A DNA stretch of 64,000 bases, from assembly GCF_900101905.1 (NCBI RefSeq), contig NZ_FNAJ01000008.1, forward strand, positions 186,001-250,000, written 5' to 3'. Both the position numbers and the translations under genes were made by a program. This DNA comes from Myxococcus virescens (GTDB taxonomy: Bacteria; Myxococcota; Myxococcia; Myxococcales; Myxococcaceae). This document shows, piece after piece, positions 7,149 through 16,402 of this stretch; position 1 is the first letter of the stretch; every line of letters begins with the position of its first letter. The notes under the pieces were generated by a model, which saw only the letters and a program-made list of their open reading frames with translations, searched no databases and was not told where the DNA came from.

Positions 7149-8845
7149 CAGTGACTCCAGTCGAGCACCAACGGCGACTCGTGCGACAGATGGGACAGGA
7201 ACGTGAAGATGGCCGACCGGACGTCATCGTGAGGCAGGGAGAGGGCCGCGCTCACGTCGCCGACCATCTCGGCGACCGTGCGCCCGTCACATTGGTCCAG
7301 CAGGAGTGCCTCGAGCGTCGACAGCGGCTGATGGCGGATGCCTGCCGGGCTCGCGTAACACAGGACCTCGGACGTCTCCGGCGACAACGGGCGCGCGTCC
7401 AGCAGCCGCGCCAGGTCTCGCGTGACGCGCAGGTGGTAGGGCCCCAACACCGGGCGGCGCTGGAGGAGGCTGTCACGCAGGACCGACACGTGGGTCGCGC
7501 GAAGCGCCTCGGTGCGCTCGTCACGGCGGGCCAGCTCCTTCATCCGGCGTGACATGCACTGAATGTGGAACAGGCCCCGGTCCATCCACAGGCAGGCCGC
7601 CAGGTCCTCCCGCAGCGGCGCCTCGAGCGCCGGCTCAGACAGGAGCGCGGCCTCGACAGCGGCGAAGTAGCCAGCATCCATGTCCGCGGGCTCCGAGACC
7701 TTCGACGGGAGGAGCGAGACCACCCTCGCCGCGAGCTCGAAGGCCTTGCCCTCCACGAGGCAGCGGAGCGTCCGGGGCACCAGGACCGCCGCGGGGGTCT
7801 TGTTGACGGACAGCTGGCACCGCTCCAGCAGGTAGCGCAGGTCGTGGGTGGATGCGCGCAGCACTTCCCGGATGGCCTCGAACGGCTCCAGCCAACGCAC
7901 GAGGTCGTTGTTGTCTCCCCATCCCCAACGCTGAATGGGTTTGCTCGGGTGATATCCCGTGAAGAAGGTCGTCAACAGGGCCTGAGGACGCCGCTGCCCC
8001 CGCGCCGGTTCGAAACGACGGCCGGGCTGCAGCAGCGCGCAGCGCTCCAGGACGTGCTCGCCATAGACGAGCCGATACGGGGGCTTCCAGGGCAGGAGCG
8101 CCGAGTCATGCGCGCGCGTCACCGCGGCGGCCATCCAATGCGCCCGGTCGACCGGGTAGCGCTCCAGGCGGTCTTCCCGCGGCCGCCCCGCCATGGACAG
8201 CGTGCCCCCACAGGTCGCGATACGCGCTGGCTTCAACCAGTCGCAGAACGCGAGCGCTCCCACGGAGTCCATCTGATTCCAGAAGCCCTGCCACTGGACC
8301 GAGGCCCCCGTGGGGACGAAGGCGACATCAACCCGGCCCCGGAAGGCCTCCAGCGCTTCGCGCGTCCGGGGTGAATCCGTCACGTCCACCGCGTCCAGCG
8401 CCAGCACATCCGGCGTCTCCACCAGCAGGGCACACTGCTCCTCGCCCTCCCCCGAACACTGCGCGGGCAGGATGTGGATGCGCAGGTCCTGGGCCAGCTC
8501 GACGACGTCCCCCTCCTGGAAGGGGTGGAGATTGCGAAAGCCCAGCGCCGTGAGAGTCGCGCGAGCGCTCGACTCGGGCGCCGCGCCCGGCTTCGGCCTG
8601 TCGAGGAAGTAGAGGGCGACGTCTTCGCGAAGCCCCAACAGGCTGGGTGGATGGAGATGGTCGTCGTGCGCGTGGGAGAAGAAGACCGCGTCCACCGACG
8701 ACAGGTCATCGAAGAACCACGCGGGACACGCAGGCTGCCGAAACTCCAGCTCCCGCAGCACCAGCACCGGGTCGATGAGAACCCTCAGAGGACCGCGCTG
8801 AATGACAAATGAAGTGTGGCCCAGGTGCTCGATGAAAGTCTGCAC
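7148..8845 (-). CDS. Metallo-beta-lactamase-fold protein with C-terminal PqqD-like RRE domain
   Basis: 565 residues from a GTG. The N-terminal domain (about 1-250) opens FIEHLGHTSFVIQ, then LIDPVL, and has FFSHAHDDHLHPPSLLG, an HxHxDH metal site at residues 58-63, like UlaG/PqqB-type hydrolases. The last ~80 residues (LSTLEALLLDQCDGRTVAEM ... IFTFLSHLSHESPLVL) have the winged-helix pattern of PqqD-like RiPP recognition elements. The middle is unassigned. It could bring the leader to the maturation complex, and the metal domain could act on the peptide, for example by proteolysis or hydrolysis. A promoter at 8855-8884 would place the transcript start at or just before the GTG, so translation may be leaderless. 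Confidence 0.7.
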   Translation of the reverse strand: MQTFIEHLGHTSFVIQRGPLRVLIDPVLVLRELEFRQPACPAWFFDDLSSVDAVFFSHAHDDHLHPPSLLGLREDVALYFLDRPKPGAAPESSARATLTALGFRNLHPFQEGDVVELAQDLRIHILPAQCSGEGEEQCALLVETPDVLALDAVDVTDSPRTREALEAFRGRVDVAFVPTGASVQWQGFWNQMDSVGALAFCDWLKPARIATCGGTLSMAGRPREDRLERYPVDRAHWMAAAVTRAHDSALLPWKPPYRLVYGEHVLERCALLQPGRRFEPARGQRRPQALLTTFFTGYHPSKPIQRWGWGDNNDLVRWLEPFEAIREVLRASTHDLRYLLERCQLSVNKTPAAVLVPRTLRCLVEGKAFELAARVVSLLPSKVSEPADMDAGYFAAVEAALLSEPALEAPLREDLAACLWMDRGLFHIQCMSRRMKELARRDERTEALRATHVSVLRDSLLQRRPVLGPYHLRVTRDLARLLDARPLSPETSEVLCYASPAGIRHQPLSTLEALLLDQCDGRTVAEMVGDVSAALSLPHDDVRSAIFTFLSHLSHESPLVLDWSH

Positions 8846-8854
8846 AGCCTGCCC

Positions 8855-8884
8855 ATTATGAATATTCAGAATTCAACGTATCAA
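8855..8884 (-). promoter_or_regulatory. Strong sigma-70-like promoter of the maturase operon
   Basis: On the minus strand TTGATA (8879-8884) and CATAAT (8855-8860) are separated by 18 bases, each five of six to consensus. They lie in a sharply AT-rich patch (8855-8896) in otherwise high-GC DNA. The -10 box ends 9 bases before the GTG of the metallo-beta-lactamase-fold gene, implying a leaderless or near-leaderless mRNA. Confidence 0.6.
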
Positions 8885-8926
8885 TTCATATCCCCGAGCG
8901 TCAATGCAGGCCCCGGGGATGACGAC

Positions 8927-11080
8927 TCAGCGCGGCCGGAGCAGCTCGGACGTGCGATGTGTGGCCAGATAGGCCTTGGCCTCAATCACCGGAGCCCCCG
9001 TCAAGCCCAGCTTGACGTGCGCGAGCCGCTTATCGAAGACACTCTCTCGCGTGGCCGAGCCAGCGGGCAGGTTGACCTGCGTGCGCCCCGGCCACGCCAG
9101 CAGCGCGTCACGCCGTGAGGGTGCGCAGAGCCCCCGCGTCACGAGCTCGTCGAGCAGGCGTTGCCACCGGGGCTCCTCGGCGGGCTGCGCACGTCCCTGG
9201 AACGAGCACTCGAGCCCCAGCGTCGGCAACAGCTGCGGCGCCAGGTCCAGGTTGAGCATGAAGCGATTGACGCCGAGCGGGAGGACCCACGCGAGGGTGT
9301 CCCGCAGCTGCTGGAAGTCTCCTGGCCACGCCACCGCTTCCAGGTACGCCACCACACGCTCGGGAGGCACGTTCTTGAGCGTGAAGCGCAGGTTCTTGCT
9401 GCGCCGCGACATCATCACGCAGGCCGCATAGAGGTGTGCACCGGGAGGCAGCGCCTCGATGCAGACATCCATTCCCCGCTGAAGCTCGGGCGTGAGCGGC
9501 GCCTCATCCCCACGCAAGAGCGGAAGCCCCGCGTGGAGCGTCGCGCGGTAGGTATCCGACTTCTGCCGGTGGAGCGCTTCGTTGACGGCGACAGGCTGGT
9601 CCCGTGTGCAGAGGAACACGATGGGCAGCGGAGGCGAGGCGACTGGCGCATCCAGGTCGAACTCCAGCCAGAACGCGTCGACTTCCCGGTCGAGCAGCCC
9701 GCCCGGCTCAGCCCACGCTCGCGCGAAGTCGCGAATGCGCCGCCACTCGGGAGCGGCGAACAAGGGCGCTGGGAGTTCTGAGTGGGGATGCCTGCCAGCA
9801 AGCAGCTCCTGACCGTCGTGTTTGATCCCCAGGATGAAGTCCACCCGAGGCGTCCCCTCCAGCAACCGGACCTCGAAGCCCCCATCGCCCTCTAGCGCCG
9901 CGGGCAGCCATTCGCCCAGCGCGAGCAGGCGGGCTCGCGACTCGGGAGAAAACAGCGCGGGCGGGTAATCATCGTCGAAGGCCGCCAACGTCTCCTTCCA
10001 GGTGCCCGACCGAGGCGGGAGCGCCCCTGGGAGGAAGTTGTCGGTCCGGTCCGCCGCGATGCGCGCGATTCGGACGTACCGAACGAGCGCTTCGACACAC
10101 AGCGCCGCCGATGCCTCGAGCGAGCCGTAGACGACGTCCTCGGCCTCGTACAGCGGCGCCACGGGCCAGAGCCCCTCCTCGCTCTGCTCGCGCAGCAGCA
10201 GGGACGCCATGGAATCCAACGTCCGCTCGAAGAGGTTGACGTCCGTGGGGCGCCCCAGGTTCATCAAGGCGCTCATCGCGAGGGCGACATTCACCGCGCC
10301 GCGCACCTCCCCCTTCTCCCAGAGCGAAATGAGTTCTGCCCGAAGGGGGACCGCGAGCTGCCAGTGGTCACCCACGTGACGAACCCAGCGCGTCAGCAGG
10401 TAGCCCAGCAGGAAAGGCGAAACCGCGGGCTCGCCGCGTGCGCAGCCCAGAAGCCCCTGGGTTCGAACCTTCTCGGAAACAAGCGCGGCGCGACCCGGTA
10501 GCGACCGCCCTTCGTGCGCCGCCAGGAGCAGGAGGTCCGCGGTCGTGGCGACGTCCGCTTCAGGAGGAACGCCCTCGATGGCCGCCGCCCCTGACTCGGA
10601 CGATGTCTGGCCAGGCGCCCTCGTTGCGTCGCGCGACAGGAGCACAGCGAGCGCCGAGGGTGGGTCCAGCGGCATGTTCCATTGCCTCAACGCCACCAGC
10701 GCGCGGGCCGACTCCCCCGCTTCCGACCGTGCCGAATCCGGGGAGAAACGCCAGCAGCCGGTCGACGCGCGACTGGAGAGCAGCCGCCGCACGCAGGACG
10801 CCCCATGCGCATTCGCAGCCCCCTCACTCTCAGCCAGCGCGAGGAGAACCAGCGTTGCCGCCGCCGGCGAATCCACCGAGTGAACGCCCGCTCCCGTGGA
10901 AGCCAGCATCTCCGCGACGGGAAGCTGCTCCAGTGCGGCAACCGCCGCGCCAATCGCGCCATCCAGCATTTCTGCCGTGGGCCGGATTGGCTCTCCTGGA
11001 CTCTGAACAGACACGGGCTTCCTCCGAGCAACGCTGGCGAATGGACTCAAAGCGTGCCCGAGCGCGAAGCTCAGGGTCAA
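8927..11080 (-). CDS. Unknown 717-residue protein with terpene-cyclase-like toroid half
   Basis: I do not recognise the whole protein. Residues about 40-350 read as alpha-helical repeats like the squalene cyclase/prenyltransferase toroid: ASTGCWRFSP, then LREQSEEGLWPVAPLY followed by YGSLEASAALCVEALVRY. The C-terminal half is mixed alpha/beta with no motif I know (DAFWLEFDLDAP, YAACVMMSRRSKNLRF). It reads like a two-domain enzyme or scaffold. The start is TTG at 11080 with GGAGAGG just upstream; an ATG 12 bases earlier meets an immediate stop. It heads the minus-strand RiPP genes, 81 bases before the next, and may be a modification enzyme or a docking protein of this pathway (inference). Confidence 0.55.
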   Translation of the reverse strand: MTLSFALGHALSPFASVARRKPVSVQSPGEPIRPTAEMLDGAIGAAVAALEQLPVAEMLASTGAGVHSVDSPAAATLVLLALAESEGAANAHGASCVRRLLSSRASTGCWRFSPDSARSEAGESARALVALRQWNMPLDPPSALAVLLSRDATRAPGQTSSESGAAAIEGVPPEADVATTADLLLLAAHEGRSLPGRAALVSEKVRTQGLLGCARGEPAVSPFLLGYLLTRWVRHVGDHWQLAVPLRAELISLWEKGEVRGAVNVALAMSALMNLGRPTDVNLFERTLDSMASLLLREQSEEGLWPVAPLYEAEDVVYGSLEASAALCVEALVRYVRIARIAADRTDNFLPGALPPRSGTWKETLAAFDDDYPPALFSPESRARLLALGEWLPAALEGDGGFEVRLLEGTPRVDFILGIKHDGQELLAGRHPHSELPAPLFAAPEWRRIRDFARAWAEPGGLLDREVDAFWLEFDLDAPVASPPLPIVFLCTRDQPVAVNEALHRQKSDTYRATLHAGLPLLRGDEAPLTPELQRGMDVCIEALPPGAHLYAACVMMSRRSKNLRFTLKNVPPERVVAYLEAVAWPGDFQQLRDTLAWVLPLGVNRFMLNLDLAPQLLPTLGLECSFQGRAQPAEEPRWQRLLDELVTRGLCAPSRRDALLAWPGRTQVNLPAGSATRESVFDKRLAHVKLGLTGAPVIEAKAYLATHRTSELLRPR

Positions 11081-11438
11081 TCACCTCTCCATGTAAATTG
11101 CTGAAATCAATTTAGACCCCCACTCCTTGTAAAATTGGCGAACTGATACTCTCGCGGCGGCACATCCTCCACCCGTCAGCGAAGGCCCGAAGCCCAGCGC
11201 GAGACACGCACCGGGCCCCTGGCGGGACGACGTGTCCTCCAGCGTGAAGCCGATGCGGGTGTTGCGCGCGGGGGTTTCCGGCTGCTGTTGCACGAATTGT
11301 CAGAGGAGTCGCTCCACGGGTTCCTGGTGGAGTGCAAGCACGGCCGCATGCCTCGGCTGGCGAAGCGGGTGTCCCCCGCGCGCTACGTCCAGCGCCCCGC
11401 CGTCACGGGGGATGCGCGGACAGGCGCCGAGGAGCGCG
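11081..11438. other. Intergenic region, AT-rich leader plus possible gene remnant
   Basis: No confident gene. Bases 11090-11150 are AT-rich and probably hold the promoter of the 717-residue gene. On the plus strand, bases about 11273-11400 encode LLLHELSEESLHGFLVEC followed by RMPRLAKRVSPARYVQ, which reads like the C-terminus of a real protein. It has no start or upstream part, so it may be a fragment of a lost gene. Confidence 0.3.
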
Positions 11439-13856
<2,418 letters not shown>

Positions 13857-13937
13857 AGCGCGGAATCTACCCTGCCGGAAGTCGGGGCGCCCGGCATTCA
13901 GGATGGGCCCAGGATTCCTGGAATATCGAGTCCGGCG

Positions 13938-14138
13938 TCAGCGGGACACCGGGGGCGTCTCCGGCGGCTTCGGCTTGAAGAGCGCGCACGCGCGGACCGG
14001 CTGCGGCGGGTACTTCTGAGGCAGCAGCGGGCAGAGGATGAAGGTCGTGGTCCTCGATTGGACGTAGCGAGGTGGCGCGGCGCAGCGGTGGCAAAGGCTG
14101 TCGGGAAACGGCAGCGATTCGGGCGGGGGCGTCGTCAT
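13938..14138 (-). CDS. Small cysteine-containing hypothetical protein
   Basis: 66 residues, MTTPPPESLPFPDSLCHRC..., with CHRC near the N-terminus and later FILCPLLPQKYPPQPVRAC. The four cysteines could bind a metal. The conserved-looking PLLPQKYPPQPV block and balanced composition, unlike the Arg-rich alternative frames here, support a real gene. AGGA lies 9 bases before the ATG. It stands alone between the kinase and exonuclease III. Function unknown. Confidence 0.55.
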   Translation of the reverse strand: MTTPPPESLPFPDSLCHRCAAPPRYVQSRTTTFILCPLLPQKYPPQPVRACALFKPKPPETPPVSR

Positions 14139-14237
14139 GGCCTTCGGTCCTGGAGCATCGCACGAAACCCACCACGTGCCTGGTGCTCGTGGAGAGCGGC
14201 CATGCCAGTGATGACATGGCCGCTCGCGAATACCGCT

Positions 14238-15008
14238 TCAGTCGCGCAGCTCGAGCCACACGGGAGCGTGGTCCGAGGGCTGCTTGCCCTTGCGCTCCTC
14301 GCGGTCCACGTCCACGACCGTCAGTCGCTCGGCCACGGGCGCCGTCACGTAGAGGTGGTCGATGCGCAGGCCCAGGTTCTTCGGGAAGCCGAGCATGCGG
14401 TAATCCCACCAGGTGAACTTCTGAACGTCAGGGTGCAGCCTGCGGAAGGCATCCGAAAGCCCGAAGGCGCCCAGGCGCTGGAGCGCATCCCGCTCCTTCA
14501 GCGTGAAGAGCGTCTGGCCTTCCCACAACTTCGGGTCATAGGTGTCGATGTCCTCGGGCGCCACGTTCCAGTCCCCGCCCAGCACCAGGGGCTCGTCCGG
14601 CTTGTGCCGTGTGTCCAGGTAGCGCCGCAGGCGGCCGTACCACTCCAGCTTGTACTGGTACTGCGGCGAGTCCACCGACTGGCCATTGGGCGCGTACGCG
14701 CTCACCACGCGGATGCCGCCCACGGTCGCCGCGATGAGGCGCGCATGCGAATCATCCACGCCGTCGGACAGGCCCTTCACGACGTCCTTCGGCTCCTCCT
14801 TCGCGAGGATGGCGACGCCGTTGTACGTCTTCTGCCCGTGGACGGCGGCGTGGTAGCCCAGCTCCCGCACGGCCTCCATGGGGAAGTCGTCGTCCACGCA
14901 CTTGAGCTCCTGCAGGCAGAGGACATCCGGCTGGGCCTTCTTCAACCAGGCGAGCAGCCGTTCCTGACGGGCCCGCACCGAGTTCACGTTCCAGGTGGCG
15001 ATCTTCAT
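14238..15008 (-). CDS. xth: Exodeoxyribonuclease III / AP endonuclease
   Basis: 256 residues. It begins MKIATWNVNSVRARQERLL, with the metal-binding glutamate in PDVLCLQELKC, then GDWNVAPEDIDTYDP, FTWWDYR, LRIDHLYVTAPV and the closing SDHAPVWLEL, all hallmarks of the ExoIII branch of the endonuclease/exonuclease/phosphatase superfamily. It cleaves at abasic sites and has 3'-5' exonuclease activity in base excision repair. Full length for the family; the ATG at 15008 is the canonical N-terminus. No partner gene is adjacent. Confidence 0.93.
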   Translation of the reverse strand: MKIATWNVNSVRARQERLLAWLKKAQPDVLCLQELKCVDDDFPMEAVRELGYHAAVHGQKTYNGVAILAKEEPKDVVKGLSDGVDDSHARLIAATVGGIRVVSAYAPNGQSVDSPQYQYKLEWYGRLRRYLDTRHKPDEPLVLGGDWNVAPEDIDTYDPKLWEGQTLFTLKERDALQRLGAFGLSDAFRRLHPDVQKFTWWDYRMLGFPKNLGLRIDHLYVTAPVAERLTVVDVDREERKGKQPSDHAPVWLELRD

Positions 15009-15205
15009 CGCGCGGACCGTCGCATGCCGCCCGCGCCCCCCGCCATGCTTTTCCCCGGCCCTGTGGCCACAGGGCCACACAGCCCCCTCCGTCCCTCTGG
15101 GAGCATGCGTGGCACGCCAGTCGCAATGACGCCGGGTGGGAGGCCGGCACCCGGCGCCCCGGAGTCCCCGTCCCGGGAACTCCGCCAGCAGTCGAGGTCG
15201 CCGCC

Positions 15206-16306
15206 ATGCGCCGCAACCACACGAAGCCCACGTCCCACACCCGCTTCCGCCCGCCGGCCTCCGTGCGGCGCGCGCTGGTGCTGGCAAGCCTCGTGGTGCT
15301 CGGCCTGGCCCTGGCGTGGGCGGATGCGCCGCTGCCCCGGGCGCTGCGCGCGTGGCTGGCCGCGGAGGAGCAGTCCACGTCCAACGCGGACGCCGCGGCG
15401 CCGGATGCAGCCAGTCCTCGGGGAGACGCCGCCGCGTTTCCGCCGGCTTTCGAGCCGCGCGCGCCGCGTGGAGACATCAGCATCGCGCGCCTCGGCGCCG
15501 CGTCCGGCGCCGCGTCGGAAGGTTCGAACATCGCGCCAGAAGCCGAGCTCGCGTTGCCACACAGACATGGACGGCGCGTGGACCACTTGAGCCGGGCCCA
15601 CCTGTTGCGCGACTGGGACGACCTCGCTGGCGCGCTCACCGAGTGCCGCCGTGCGATTCATGACGCCCCCGACGACGTGGCCGCCTTGGCGCTGGCGGCG
15701 GAGCTCGCCGGGCTCACGGGCCGGACGGAGCTGGCCGTGCGTGCCCATGCCCAGCTCGGCCGCCTGCTTCCCCTGGATGCCCGCCCCCTGGTGCGTCAGG
15801 CGAGGCTGCTGGTGTCCCTGGGCCGCCATGCCGAAGCGGTGTCCGTGGGCGAAGAAGCCGTGCTGCGCAATCCCGAGTACGTGGAGGCCTATCAGGTGCT
15901 CGGGCGCGCGCACCTGGCGCAGGGGGCGCTGGCGAAAGCGATGCTGCGCTTCGAGCAGGCCGTCCACCTCCACCCCGAGCACGGCTACGCTCTCAACAAC
16001 CTGGGCCTCACCTACCTGCGTGCCGGAGAAGCCCAGAAGGCCGCGGATGTGCTCGTCCGGGCGGCGGAGCTGCTCCCGCACGTGGCCTATGTGCACAACA
16101 ACCTGGGCGTGGCCTACGAGCGGCTCGGACAGGTGGAGGAGGCCCGGGCGGCCTATGCCGCCGCCATGCACCTGTCACCGCGCTACGTCCAGGCCCGCGT
16201 CAACGCGGACCGGATGCGCCGCACGGCCCACGCGGACATGGCCGGCGCCCGGACGGTGCGTGAGCAGCCGCGCCCCACCCAGGGAGAGGCGCCTGCTTCC
16301 CGGTAG
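15206..16306 (+). CDS. Membrane-anchored TPR-repeat protein
   Basis: 366 residues. One hydrophobic segment near residues 22-38 (RRALVLASLVVLGLALAWAD) follows a basic N-terminus. Then come an Ala/Pro-rich linker and, from about residue 130, at least five TPR units (EAYQVLGRAHLAQGALAKAM, YALNNLGLTYLRAGEAQKAA, YVHNNLGVAYERLGQVEEAR). The TPR region should face the periplasm and act as a protein-binding platform. GAGG lies 8 bases before the ATG. It precedes the penicillin-binding protein operon by about 95 bases, so a role in envelope assembly is possible but unproven. Confidence 0.8.
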   Translation: MRRNHTKPTSHTRFRPPASVRRALVLASLVVLGLALAWADAPLPRALRAWLAAEEQSTSNADAAAPDAASPRGDAAAFPPAFEPRAPRGDISIARLGAASGAASEGSNIAPEAELALPHRHGRRVDHLSRAHLLRDWDDLAGALTECRRAIHDAPDDVAALALAAELAGLTGRTELAVRAHAQLGRLLPLDARPLVRQARLLVSLGRHAEAVSVGEEAVLRNPEYVEAYQVLGRAHLAQGALAKAMLRFEQAVHLHPEHGYALNNLGLTYLRAGEAQKAADVLVRAAELLPHVAYVHNNLGVAYERLGQVEEARAAYAAAMHLSPRYVQARVNADRMRRTAHADMAGARTVREQPRPTQGEAPASR

Positions 16307-16402
16307 CGCCTTCCTGCCTGGAGGCCCTGCGCCGGGCGGGCCTCCAGAGCGGTTCCCGTTCGGTGTCCCCCGGTCTAACCTGCGGACTTTCTTTCCAGCG
16401 CA

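Larger units (their letters stand above)
1811..11080. other. Probable RiPP biosynthetic locus (His-Xaa-Ser/HTSDGWF peptides)
   Basis: This is a compact cluster. Three paralogous short precursor genes and a GT9 glycosyltransferase lie on the plus strand. Converging on them are a 717-residue toroid protein, a metallo-beta-lactamase-fold/RRE protein, an HExxH protein and an HxsB-like radical SAM/SPASM maturase. The last three minus-strand genes overlap by 1 and 4 bases, so they form a translationally coupled unit. Seen directly: the repeated precursors with an invariant C-terminus, the [4Fe-4S] CX3CX2C motif, the HExxH motif and the HxHxDH motif. Family knowledge: HxsB-like enzymes and HExxH modification proteins mature RiPPs. 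Inference: the product is a C-terminal peptide cross-linked, hydroxylated and perhaps glycosylated around His-Thr-Ser. No dedicated exporter or leader peptidase is recognisable unless the flanking permease serves. Confidence 0.75.

Noticed and set aside
11081-11293. 70-codon minus-strand frame just before the 717-residue gene
   Set aside because: No conserved pattern and it ends in the ribosome-binding region of the next gene; it is more likely untranslated leader.
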